Part shown: positions 8,681 through 18,400 of the stretch, in pieces
How positions within the stretch are numbered: the stretch's first letter is position 1
Layout of the letters: each line of letters begins with the position of its first letter
Assembly: GCA_035384605.1 (NCBI GenBank)
Contig: DAOOIV010000015.1
Span: 1-64,000, forward strand
Reading direction: 5' to 3'
Length of the DNA stretch: 64,000 nucleotides
Source: Phycisphaerae bacterium
GTDB lineage: Bacteria > Planctomycetota > Phycisphaerae > UBA1845 > PWPN01
Program-made: the position numbers and the translations under genes
The notes under the pieces: generated by a model
Told to the model about the DNA's origin: nothing
Databases searched by the model: none
Seen by the model: the letters and a program-made list of their open reading frames with translations, nothing else

Positions 8681-8710
8681 TTGATAAACCTATCTTTCCG
8701 AAGGTATCAT
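8681..8710 (+). promoter_or_regulatory. Sigma-70-type promoter of the heparinase-like gene
   Basis: TTGATA (8681-8686) and TATCAT (8705-8710) are separated by 18 bp, each one base away from consensus. The implied start site near 8717 lies only about 4 nt before the in-frame TTG at 8721, which favours translation from the GTG at 8757. The remainder of the 313-bp gap between 8443 and 8757 shows no gene. Confidence 0.6.
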
Positions 8711-8756
8711 CGCCCACCGTTTGCACTCGAATCGTCATTCAAGGAGGACCGCGATA

Positions 8757-10850
8757 GTGAACCGCAACCTGGTACTGATATGGACTGTCATGCAGTGTTT
8801 CATGTTGCTCGCATGTTCTCAACGTGCCGAAGGGGCCGACAAGACGCAGGCATCGAAGGGGCTGCCCTTCGACATCGGCACGTTGGACGCCTCGGCCATC
8901 AAAGCCGCCGGTCCTCGCCTCTTTTTCACTCAGGACGAGATCGAGCGGGCCACGGCGCGCCTCGATACCGACGAGCAGGCTCGGGCCATCCTCGACAACC
9001 TCAAGGCCGAGGCGGACAAGCACCTGCAGATCGAGATCAAACCGCTGGATGAAAGCTGGTGGAACAAGGCCAAGAGCAAGAAGTGGGAGGAGACCTATCC
9101 GGAGGTCTTCGAGAACACGGCGATCAGGCCCGGAGCGTACGCTCACCCGGCCGCGACTCTCGCCGTCGCCTGGCTGTTGACCGGCAAGCAGGAGTATGCC
9201 GACAAGGCCGTCGCCCTGCTTAAGAACCTTACTCCTTACTCCTTCGCCCCCGAGCATTTCGACGTGGGGATGAATTATGCCGGCTGGGGGTTGTCGATGC
9301 TCAAGGCCTACGACGCCCTGCTGCCCGCCCTTCCGCCGAGTCAGCGAAAGGCGATCGATGCCTGCCTGACTCGGATGGCCAAGGCCGTCGCCAAGAACGA
9401 TGTTTACTGGATCGAGAATGACGTCGGCGGCGGCATCAACAATCACTTGGCGTGGCACAAGATGATGCTCGGGCTGCTCGGGATGTTCTACAACCGCCCC
9501 GAGATGGTCGACTATTGTCTCCATGGCCGGCGCGGGCTCGTGTCCCTGCTCGAAGACGGGTTGACTGACGACGGGCTGTGGTGCGAAAGCAGCCTCAACT
9601 ACCAGTTCGCGGCCATCGCCCCGATGCTGATCGTGGCCGATTGTCAGCGGCGATTGGGCATCAGTCCCGGCCTGCACGGGCTGGTTGCCGGCAACGGCCG
9701 CATGCTCAAGCAGTCGTTCGACGCCATGTTTAACGTCCTGTCAGCTGACGGCATGATCCCGCCCGTCGGCGATGCCTACGGCCACCACCAGCGGCTGTAC
9801 GACAACAAGTTGTACGAAACCTGCTGGCTGCTGTGGGGCGACTCCAAGTACGCTTGGCTCATCAGCCACAGCGAGAACCCCTCGGTGACGATGCTCTTCG
9901 CCCCACCGCTGCCTCAGAACGTGCCCTCACCGCCCATCGGCTCGATTCTGCTGCCCGAGCACGGGTACGCCTTCCTCCGATCGAAGCAGGACGACCTCTA
10001 CTGGGACACCGACGCCTGGTGCGCGTTCCTGACGTACGACCGCAGCGGCGTTCATGCCAACGCCGACAAGCTCAGCCTCACGTTGTTCGGCCAGAAACGC
10101 ATGCTGGTCTCCGACGTCGAAGGGCGGGCGACCGTGCCCCACGCGTTCAGCAGCAAGATCCAGAGCGAGCTCAACCGCGGCGCCCTGAGCCAGAACACGG
10201 TCATGATCGACGGCGGCGACCAGCGTTGCAGCTCCGAGATGTTGCGCCTCATAGAGTTCCGCGATCTGCCCGAAGAAAAGCGCGTCACCGCCGCCGACGA
10301 CAGGGGCATCCTCTACGAGGGCATCCGCCAGATGCGGACCATAGCGATGACCCCGGAGTACGTGCTTGACGTGTTCCAGGTCGACTGCGGTGCCAAGCCG
10401 CGACAGATCGACTGGGTGGCCCACATCCTCGATGGCCACGCCAGGATGTCCGAGTCCGGTAATCCTGATCTGGCGTCACGCGAGCCTTTCGAGTTGCCCA
10501 AGGGCGCGGCATGGAAATGGCTTCGCGACCCCCAGAGTTTCAAACCGACCGGGCCAATCAGAATGGAGTGGCAGGATGGCGAGGTGCGTTTGCGGCTGCG
10601 GATGCTCGATCCGGGGATCGAACGTGTGATCCTCTGCGGCTACCCGTCCACCGACCAGCCGGATTCGCCAAGCATCCCTATGATCATGGTCCGCAAGAAG
10701 GAGAAGCAGGCGATCTTCGCGGCCGTGTGGCTCATCGGCAGCGAGATCGAGGAGGTCGAGTTCAAGACTCTGCCGAGGCACAATGGAATGCTCGTCTACC
10801 AGGTAAAGGCCGGTGAAACAACGCGCAAACACCTGGTGCCGGCGCTCTGA
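8757..10850 (+). CDS. Heparinase II/III-like polysaccharide lyase, lipoprotein
   Basis: 697 aa. A short lipoprotein signal ends in the lipobox LLAC (Cys20), so it is probably tethered to the cell envelope. Residues about 40-380 form an alginate-lyase-like all-helical toroid, with NNHLAWHKM and ESSLNYQFAAIAPM as likely substrate-site segments. The C-terminal half is the beta-sandwich of the heparinase II/III family, with HANADKLSLTLFG and SQNTVMIDG. Such enzymes cleave uronic-acid-containing polysaccharides by beta-elimination; the exact substrate cannot be read from sequence. The GTG at 8757 was chosen because AAGGAGG lies 9 nt upstream and the promoter fits it. Confidence 0.85.
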   Translation: MNRNLVLIWTVMQCFMLLACSQRAEGADKTQASKGLPFDIGTLDASAIKAAGPRLFFTQDEIERATARLDTDEQARAILDNLKAEADKHLQIEIKPLDESWWNKAKSKKWEETYPEVFENTAIRPGAYAHPAATLAVAWLLTGKQEYADKAVALLKNLTPYSFAPEHFDVGMNYAGWGLSMLKAYDALLPALPPSQRKAIDACLTRMAKAVAKNDVYWIENDVGGGINNHLAWHKMMLGLLGMFYNRPEMVDYCLHGRRGLVSLLEDGLTDDGLWCESSLNYQFAAIAPMLIVADCQRRLGISPGLHGLVAGNGRMLKQSFDAMFNVLSADGMIPPVGDAYGHHQRLYDNKLYETCWLLWGDSKYAWLISHSENPSVTMLFAPPLPQNVPSPPIGSILLPEHGYAFLRSKQDDLYWDTDAWCAFLTYDRSGVHANADKLSLTLFGQKRMLVSDVEGRATVPHAFSSKIQSELNRGALSQNTVMIDGGDQRCSSEMLRLIEFRDLPEEKRVTAADDRGILYEGIRQMRTIAMTPEYVLDVFQVDCGAKPRQIDWVAHILDGHARMSESGNPDLASREPFELPKGAAWKWLRDPQSFKPTGPIRMEWQDGEVRLRLRMLDPGIERVILCGYPSTDQPDSPSIPMIMVRKKEKQAIFAAVWLIGSEIEEVEFKTLPRHNGMLVYQVKAGETTRKHLVPAL

Positions 10851-10873
10851 CGGCCGGGATCGCTCCGGTTCCT

Positions 10874-11884
10874 TTACCCGAGCGCTACCCATAGCAGCGT
10901 CTTGGCATTGAAAAGCATATGCACGAGGATCGGCAGCGTCAGTGAGCCGCTGCGCTCATATGCGTACCCCAGAATCATGCCGAGTGCTATCAAGGCCGGG
11001 ATGTGCTGGGGCGTGACCGTGTGCATCAGACCAAAGAGGCCGGCCGCCACGCCGATGGCCATCCAGCGGTGTTGCCAGGAACCCCGGCGAACAAAAGCCA
11101 GCTTCTTGACGCCGCTCTGTAGGAGCCCGCGAAAGAAGATTTCTTCGCCCACCGGAGCGAGAATGACCGCGCCGACGATCGCGATGATCCGTACGCCGAG
11201 CCCGGCTTCAGCGTCCTTCACGACAGTGAGCACCGTGTGCTCGGGGGGAACGGAGTCTGGCCACAGGAGTCTCCACAGCCCGATACTGCCCCAGTAGAGC
11301 ATGGTGCAGATCAGCAAGGCCGCCAGCCAGGCTGCCAGAGCCCACGGCATGTCCTTGCTCAACGGTCGGCGGCCAAAGCCGAATTGCCTCCAGCCGCGAG
11401 GGAAAGTCATCCTTGCGAGCACCAAGCACGCGGCGATCATGAGCACTTGTGCCAGGTTGGCCGCCAGCACGGTTGATCGGGGCTTGGGAGACGGATTCGA
11501 TTCGGTGGCCGCGGTGGCGGGTGACGACGTCAAAGCCCGGGGTATCGGCTGACTGTCTGGTGGAAGAACATCACTCTCGCCGGAAGAGACGGGGGCGACA
11601 GGTCGAGAAGCGGAACCGGCAAGCGTCTCAGCCGATGTGCCGTCCATCCAGGAAGCCGCCTGGCCTGCAATCATCCAGGCCAGCAGTTGGGCGAGCACGC
11701 AGAACCACAACCAGACCGGGGTCAGGCGGTTAAGGCGGATCGGTGAGCCGCAGAGCGGGTCGCGGCGTCCGCTTTGCCACCACTTGGCCGCCAAGGCCAC
11801 GATAACAACCCCGCCTGCGACAAGCAGGCTGAGGTCAATGGTTTGCATGGTGTTCGCTGAGAGCACGGCGAGCACGGCCATCAT
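10874..11884 (-). CDS. CPBP family intramembrane metalloprotease
   Basis: 336 aa with about eight hydrophobic segments. The CPBP/Abi motifs are complete: motif 1 EEIFFRG (EExxxR), motif 2 LFGLMH (FxxxH) and motif 3 HMLFN (HxxxN) close to the C-terminus. These form the metal-dependent active site within the membrane, as in Rce1-type CAAX proteases. The region between the first two helices is a Ser/Pro/Ala-rich linker. An alternative start at MQTIDLSLL would remove 12 residues. It converges on the heparinase-like gene with only 23 bp between the stop codons and is divergent from trpC. The substrate is unknown. Confidence 0.88.
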   Translation of the reverse strand: MMAVLAVLSANTMQTIDLSLLVAGGVVIVALAAKWWQSGRRDPLCGSPIRLNRLTPVWLWFCVLAQLLAWMIAGQAASWMDGTSAETLAGSASRPVAPVSSGESDVLPPDSQPIPRALTSSPATAATESNPSPKPRSTVLAANLAQVLMIAACLVLARMTFPRGWRQFGFGRRPLSKDMPWALAAWLAALLICTMLYWGSIGLWRLLWPDSVPPEHTVLTVVKDAEAGLGVRIIAIVGAVILAPVGEEIFFRGLLQSGVKKLAFVRRGSWQHRWMAIGVAAGLFGLMHTVTPQHIPALIALGMILGYAYERSGSLTLPILVHMLFNAKTLLWVALG

Positions 11885-11985
11885 GGGGGCCTCTTCGTAT
11901 CCACCCGTCGGATCGCTTACAATGCCGCTTCAGGAAACGAGCCTTCTCGGCATGTGTGAACGTCGTCGTCACAGGAGTCTCGAAC

Positions 11986-12807
11986 GTGGGCAATATATTG
12001 GATCAGATTGTGGAAACCAAGCGGGGCGAGGTGGCAACGGCCAAAAGGCGGAGGCCCCTGTCTGAATTGAAGGTTGCCTTACGAGATACACGGCCGACGC
12101 GCGATTTCATACGCGCCGTGGCCAAGTCCCCCGCAAGAGACGTCAATCTTATTGCCGAGATCAAGAGGGAGTCGCCCTCGGCCGGCCTGATCAGGGACGA
12201 CTTCGATCCCGTCGATCTGGCGCGCGTTTATCATTCCGTCGGGGCTGACGCGCTGAGCGTCCTGACGGATCGGACCTACTTCGGCGGTTCTCTTGAATTC
12301 ATCGCCCGGGTCAAAGAGACCGTGCCGATTCCCGTGCTGCGCAAAGACTTCATCATCGACGAGTACCAGCTCTACGAGACCCGCGTGGCCGGGGCAGACG
12401 CAGTCTTGCTGATCGGCGAGATTCTTCCTCCGGCTCGTCTCGCCGACCTGCTCGAATTGGCTTACGAGCTCGGTTTGGCCAGCCTCATTGAGGTCCATGA
12501 GCCCGAGACGTTGGAGCAACTCCAGTCGGTCGTCGGTTTTCCAAACAGGAAGCGCGGTCTGCTGGGGATCAACAACCGCAATCTGAAGAGCCAGCAGACG
12601 GACTTGGCGACTACGGAGATGCTGGCGAAGCAGGTGGGCAAAGACGTGGTCTTCGTGTCTGAAAGCGGCATCAAGACCAGGGCAGATGTCCAGCGATTGA
12701 CGCAGGCGGGGGCTCGCGCGTTGCTCATCGGCGAGACCTTCATGCGATCGCCCGACGTCGCCGCCAAGGTGCTTGAACTGCTGGGTCCCGTGCCGGTCAC
12801 ACGTTGA
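11986..12807 (+). CDS. trpC: Indole-3-glycerol phosphate synthase
   Basis: Closes the ring of CdRP to indole-3-glycerol phosphate in tryptophan synthesis. 273 aa as a single-domain beta/alpha barrel. Motifs include LIAEIKRESPSAG (phosphate and catalytic region), VLRKDFIIDEYQ, GADAVLLIGEIL, GINNRNLKS and VSESGIKTRADV. I chose the GTG at 11986 rather than the GTG at 11956 because AGGAG lies 8 nt upstream and MGNILDQIVETKRGEV matches the usual N-terminus. No other trp gene is nearby. The last 11 bp overlap the 3' end of the convergent ychF gene. Confidence 0.95.
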   Translation: MGNILDQIVETKRGEVATAKRRRPLSELKVALRDTRPTRDFIRAVAKSPARDVNLIAEIKRESPSAGLIRDDFDPVDLARVYHSVGADALSVLTDRTYFGGSLEFIARVKETVPIPVLRKDFIIDEYQLYETRVAGADAVLLIGEILPPARLADLLELAYELGLASLIEVHEPETLEQLQSVVGFPNRKRGLLGINNRNLKSQQTDLATTEMLAKQVGKDVVFVSESGIKTRADVQRLTQAGARALLIGETFMRSPDVAAKVLELLGPVPVTR

Positions 12808-13861
12808 ACCGGAAGTTGATGACGTCCCCGTCCTGAACGATGTAGGTCTTGCCTTCGAGGCGAACTTTGCCCGCGGCCTTGGCGGCCTTCATATCACCGG
12901 CGGCATGGAGATCGTTGTAGGCGACCGTCTCGGCCCGTATGAAGCCCCGGGCGATATCGGTATGAATCTTGCCCGCCGCCTCGACGGCGTCACTGCCTCT
13001 CTTGATCGACCAAGCCCGCACCTCGTCGTCGCCGACGGTCAGGAAGGAAATCAGTCCCACGGCCTCGTAGCACGTCTTGATCAGACGATCCTTGGCCGAT
13101 TCACTCACGCCCAGGTCCTCCAGGAACGCCTTGCGGTCCTCAGGCGGCAGCTCGGCGATCTCGGCTTCCGTCTCCGCACATAGCGCAATGGTGGCCTTTG
13201 CCTGCGGCCATTCGAATGGTGCCGGCTTGGCCGCCTGATCTTCGTTGACGTTGATCACCGCGATCAGTGGCAGCTCGGTCAGGAACTGGTAGCCGGAAAG
13301 CGTCTTACGTTCCTCATCGGTTTCGATGATCGAGGAGATGGGCTTTTCGTTTTCCAGCGCTTCCTGACATCGCTTCATGAGCGCCAGCTCGCGTTTTTCC
13401 GGCTCGTGGGTCTTGGTCGGCTTGGTTAGAGCCTTCTCGATCTTTTCGATCCGGTTCATGACCGCTTCGAGATCGCAGAAGATCAGCTCTGCGACCAGCT
13501 CTTCGAGATCAGCGCGAGCGTCAACCCGATCGCGGTAGGGGGGAACCATGGGGCTGTCGAAAGCCCGCACGACGGCCACCAGAGCGTCGGCCTGCCGAAG
13601 GTGCGGAAGGCTCTTTCGGAACTCCGCTTGTTGTTGGGCGGTCTCATGGCTGAAACCGGGAACATCGAGGCAGTCGATCGTCGCCTCGACCATTCTCTTG
13701 GGCTTGTAGTGGTTGTAGAGCCAATGCAGCCGCGGGTCGGGCACCTTCACCACCGCCAGGTGCTCGCCCAGTCCCGGGTGGCTTGGAGCCGCTTGCCCGG
13801 TGACCGCCCGAAACAGGGTTGACTTGCCGCTCAGTGGCGGGCCCACGAACGCAATTCTCAT
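12797..13861 (-). CDS. ychF: YchF/OLA1-type nucleotide-binding protein
   Basis: 354 aa, close to the usual family length. The P-loop is GPPLSGKST, changed from the common GxPNxGKST. G3 is DVPG. G4 is INVNED, the noncanonical NxxE form that makes YchF/OLA1 prefer ATP over GTP. A coiled-coil insert at about residues 130-180 (EAVMNRIEKIEKAL) and a C-terminal TGS domain ending GKTYIVQDGDVINFRFNV complete the family layout. It acts in the cytoplasm, probably on ribosomes or in stress responses. A GGGAG ribosome site precedes the ATG at 13861. It converges with trpC, overlapping by 11 bp. Confidence 0.93.
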   Translation of the reverse strand: MRIAFVGPPLSGKSTLFRAVTGQAAPSHPGLGEHLAVVKVPDPRLHWLYNHYKPKRMVEATIDCLDVPGFSHETAQQQAEFRKSLPHLRQADALVAVVRAFDSPMVPPYRDRVDARADLEELVAELIFCDLEAVMNRIEKIEKALTKPTKTHEPEKRELALMKRCQEALENEKPISSIIETDEERKTLSGYQFLTELPLIAVINVNEDQAAKPAPFEWPQAKATIALCAETEAEIAELPPEDRKAFLEDLGVSESAKDRLIKTCYEAVGLISFLTVGDDEVRAWSIKRGSDAVEAAGKIHTDIARGFIRAETVAYNDLHAAGDMKAAKAAGKVRLEGKTYIVQDGDVINFRFNV

Positions 13862-14011
13862 TGCAACTCCCGATTCTCAGGAAACATTGGCATGGGCGAT
13901 TGTATGCTCCGGCGCAAAGCGGTCAACCCATCGCTTCCGCTGCGGTCGCGACGTCGCTACGATGATGCTTGCTTTCCGGAAGACAGGCTCACAACCCAGG
14001 GAGCGCACACG

Positions 14012-15412
14012 ATGGGTCGAAAACAACGCCTCGTGACGATGGTTGTTTCCGCTTTGGCCGCGGGGTCGCAGGCGACGGCCGCCCCGGGCACCCGGACCAA
14101 TCTCGTTCTGATCATGACCGACGACCAGGGGGCCTGGTCGGTGGGTTGCTACGGCAATTCAGAGGCCCGTACGCCCGTCCTGGACAAGATGGCCGCCGGC
14201 GGGGTCCGCATGACGCGTGCCTTTGCCACGACGCCGGTCTGTTCGCCCAGCCGTGCGACGTTCTTCACCGGACGGATCCCTTCCCAGCACGGCATCCATG
14301 ACTGGATCAAGCATGAAAACATGGGGCCGCGAGCACGGTACTGCCTGCCCCGCGAGAAACAGATCAGCGAGGTTCTCGCCGAGGCCGGCTATGTCTGCGG
14401 CCTGTCGGGCAAGTGGCATCTCGGCGACAGCCTCCACGCCCGCGCCGGCTATACCTTCTGGTACGCGATGCCACAAGGCGGCAGCCAGTACAACGACGCC
14501 GAGATGATCTGGCAGGGTGAGCTGGTCAAAGCCGAGGGCTATATCACGGATCGCATCACCGACAAGGCCGTCGAGTTCTTAAGAACCAACCGCGACCGGC
14601 CGTTCTTCCTGAACATCCAATACAACGCCCCGCACAGCCCGTACACCGGCCAGCCCAAGGAACTGGTCGACCTGTTTGCCGATGTCCCGTTCGCGTCAAT
14701 CCCCACGCTGGCGCCGCACCCGTGGGCTGCTTCGGGTTTGACGAGCCTCCACAACCAGCGCGAGCCGCTCGAGCAGTATTTTGCCGCCTGCTCGGGGGTC
14801 GATCGGGCCGTCGGCCGCCTGCTGGCGGAACTCGAGATGTTGGGGCTGATTCGTGACACGCTGGTGGTCTATACCAGTGACCAGGGCTTTTGTACCGGTC
14901 ATCACGGTTTTTGGGGCAAGGGCAACGGCACCAATCCGCGAAACGCCTATGACACCTCACTGCGCGTGCCGATGATCTTCAGCCATCCCGGGCGTCTTCC
15001 GGCCGGCGCGACCGTGGACGCGATGGTCAGTGCGTACGATTTCATGCCCACGGTTCTTGATTACCTGGATGTAAAGACCCCGACCGACCGGAATCTGCCC
15101 GGCGGCAGCTTCGCCCCCATGCTTCGCGGCGAGAAGCAGCCGGACTGGCCCGACGCCGTACTAGGCGAGTACGGCCAGCTCCGCTACATCCGCACCGCCG
15201 CCCACAAGTACATTCACCGGGCCAACGGCGGGCCTTTCGAGTTGTACGACCTGTCCAGAGACCCTCAGGAGACGACCAATCTGGTGGATCTGCCTGAACA
15301 TCGGGAACTGAGAACGGTGCTTCGCAAACGCATGTTGGACTGGTTCGAGCAGTACGTCGAGGCCGGCGCCGACCCCGTCGGACAAGAGTACATTCGCCCG
15401 GACGAGCGGTGA
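14012..15412 (+). CDS. Secreted sulfatase
   Basis: 466 aa with a signal peptide (MGRKQRLVTMVVSALAAGSQ). The metal-binding TDDQ is at about residue 36. The active-site signature CSPSRATFFTGR begins at Cys77, which must become formylglycine. GKWHLG is the typical downstream motif, followed by TSDQGFCTGHHG and ELYDLSRDPQETTNL near the C-terminus. It hydrolyses sulfate esters, most likely on extracellular polysaccharides. AGGGAG precedes the ATG at 14012; the frame is open further upstream but without a signal peptide. No maturase (anaerobic or FGE type) is encoded in this window. It stands alone between ychF and the large dockerin protein. Confidence 0.93.
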   Translation: MGRKQRLVTMVVSALAAGSQATAAPGTRTNLVLIMTDDQGAWSVGCYGNSEARTPVLDKMAAGGVRMTRAFATTPVCSPSRATFFTGRIPSQHGIHDWIKHENMGPRARYCLPREKQISEVLAEAGYVCGLSGKWHLGDSLHARAGYTFWYAMPQGGSQYNDAEMIWQGELVKAEGYITDRITDKAVEFLRTNRDRPFFLNIQYNAPHSPYTGQPKELVDLFADVPFASIPTLAPHPWAASGLTSLHNQREPLEQYFAACSGVDRAVGRLLAELEMLGLIRDTLVVYTSDQGFCTGHHGFWGKGNGTNPRNAYDTSLRVPMIFSHPGRLPAGATVDAMVSAYDFMPTVLDYLDVKTPTDRNLPGGSFAPMLRGEKQPDWPDAVLGEYGQLRYIRTAAHKYIHRANGGPFELYDLSRDPQETTNLVDLPEHRELRTVLRKRMLDWFEQYVEAGADPVGQEYIRPDER

Positions 15413-15485
15413 CCTCACCACACCGGTCGGGCAAGGTCGCACTTGCCGGGCGCAACGAAGACCCGCGTCATCAGTCTAACCAGCG

Positions 15486-18400
15486 TCAGTTCGCGCAATC
15501 GGCGTTGACCGGCACGTTCTCGCCGCTGTAGCAGCGCTGGAAGGTGCTGAAGTCAGTCTGATCTACGTCGGTATCCCGGTCGAGATCGGCTTTCGCGCAA
15601 TTCCCGTCGGCGAACGGTATGCCCGGTCCGGTGGCACAGGCCTCGAAGATGTCCAGATCGTCCTGGTCAACGTCGCCGTCGCCGTCGTAATCGACCGGGG
15701 CATGGTAATCGCGAAGGGTCCGCAGCCAGAGCAGACTGGTGCCCTCCGCGTACAGCTCGAACACGGGCTGGCCGTCGATGGTGGGCAGGTCCAGCGTGTC
15801 GAATGCCTCGTTGATGATGCCGCCTTCCGCGTGCGCAATGAGGAACCTCGAATTGATCGCCGGTATGTAGCCGTTGAGGATCTTGACCTTCAGCTTCCCG
15901 GCCAGCGAGATTGAGTAGGCGGAATCCCAAGTGACGATGACGCTGGAGTCGCCGTCTCCGGCCACGTCGACCAGGAACGTGCCTCCCGACTGCTGGACGT
16001 AGCCTTGCCTGAAGGTCAGCTCGCGAAGAGCACCCGTCCCCGTATAGGTCGGGTGCACCACGCCGGAAACGTTGGTCACGGGGCGAGCAATCCAGCCGAC
16101 GCCTTCGATCGTTCCGTGAAGTGTGATATCAGTGTCGATTCCGCCCTCGGCTAGAGATAGTGTTCCGGAGGTGTAGATGGTTGTGCCGCCCGACGTCCAT
16201 ACCCAGCAGTCCCGCCCGATGAACAGGCGGCCGGTGCCGCCGACCGTCCCGGCCAGATCGCCGCCGATGGCCAGCGGGCCATCGATATCCCAATGAGAGG
16301 GATCTGACCCGGTCGGGTTGGACAGTTCCACCTCACCCTGCGAGCCAGGTGTTCGGCCGATGACCCCATAGGTCGAGAACATGTAGCCGCCCGCCATCTC
16401 GATACGGCCTTTGCCCATCCAGCCGACGGTCAAGCCGCCATCAGGCATCTGCCATGTAGAGCCGTCCTTGATCGTTACCAGGCCGGTGCCCCCTGCGCCT
16501 CGGCCGACGATACCGGCACTTTCAGTGGGGGAAACGTGCTTCCAGGAGACGACGAGACCGCCGTCCTCGATGTTGAGCGTTCCATTGCCGCCCGTGTTCG
16601 AGCCGAGTGAGATCTGGGCCATGCTCTCCAACGTGGAAGGCGTCCCGCCATCCATGCCCGTGACCGTCAGGATCCCGGTCGAACGCATGCCGATGTGAGT
16701 GAGGCCCTTGAAACCGTCGTCCCACTCCGGGTCCGTGTTGGAGCCATCGACATAGATCCTGCCGCCGTTGCTCACCGTTACCTCGCCCGGGCCGTCACGG
16801 CCAACCTCGAACTGAAAGTGGGACAGCAGAAGAGAGTCCAAACCGTCAACCAGCAGGGTCGCGTCGCCGCCGCCACCGCCGATTGTGGTCGTATAGCCGG
16901 TGGTGACTTGGCCGCCGTTGGTGATGCTCAGCAGATTGCCGGCGCCCTGCCGGCCGATCTCCATCCCGATGTAGCTGCCCGCACCATCCTTGCCGGAGAC
17001 TTCCAGCAGAGAGTCGGCCCCGTCCACGATAACCTGGCTGTAGCTGCTCTCTTCGGCATTCGGGTCGGTGCCCACAATGACCGGCCCGTGGACGACAGCC
17101 CACGCATCCGCCCATAGCTCGAAATCGCCAACCCCACCGTAGCCCACGGTGAGACGCTGTTCGCATTCCAGTGCCGGGATCGTCGCGCCGGAATTGTCTC
17201 TGCCCGGTCCAACGAGCACGATCGTCCCCGTGCTGCCCGGCGTTTCCGCGAGATGCATTTCGCCTCGATTGACCACCGACCCGCCGTCCCACGTGGTCAC
17301 AGAAGCTGATCCGGACTTGCCGACGATCAGACTGACCTCCCAATGGGACTGCAACTCCCATTGTGATCCGTCGCCGGAAATGTCGGCCATGCCCGTCGAG
17401 CCCGGGTTGCAGGCCATGTCGCACTTGCCCGTTTCAGCGTCCGCGCCGTTGGCCACATACAAGCTACCCTCCCCCTGATCGCCGAGGCCGAGCCAGCCGC
17501 CGGCCTGCCAATAGGAACGCACGTTGGGGTCAGACGGCTTCGTGCCGTCGACGGTGATCGTGCCGTGCGAGCCGGCGAACTGGCCGACGAATCCGTGACC
17601 GTGATGCATCCAGCCACCGTCAACGATGTGCAGTGAGCCATAGTCTTGAGTCCCAACGCTGACGCCGTGAGCAACGACGGTGAACACGCCGTCCTCACCG
17701 ATGGTCAGCTGCCCGGTTCCGTTAAGACCGATCTCGACGTCCTTCGCGTCAACGTGGCCGTCGACAATGGCCAGGTTGGCCGTCGCATTTGCGGTGTTGC
17801 CGACGGTGAGAGAAGCCCGGTATACGTCGTTCCATTCCCTGAGTATCCAGTAGTTCCAGCCATCCAGATCCAACACAATCTGATCGTCAGTGTTCTGGCC
17901 CGCCGGCGCGGTCACCACCAGTCGGCCCGTCCGGTGATCGTCGTCGAACAGGACGGTCTGATCGGCGCCGCTCGGCGAATTGAAGATCGCGCGACCGTTT
18001 TCCCAGGGGGTGCCTGACGGGTCCCAGAACGAGCTTTCGGCGAACAGTCCGCGGTCCGGTCCGATCCAAAGATAGTCATCCGTCTCAGGCACCAGGGTGA
18101 AATCCATCCGTAAGCGGGCGTTGAAGGGACCTGATAGAAGGCCGTTGCTCTCGGCTGCTGCCCGGACGCCGCCGTACCAGTGGTAATCAACCCCCGGGGC
18201 AAGTGTTCCGACGAAATACCAGAAGCCCGCTTCGCCCGGGGTCGTGTTTCCGACACCTTCCAGGACCGCAAACAGGTCAAAGGCACGGTCGCCTCCGGCA
18301 AGATACGCCGGCACCAGCCCATCATCATATTCCTGCTCCACCCTGACAACATACTCGTAGTTCCTGTCCCTTGGTTGGACCCAGAACTGGAAATAGCTGT

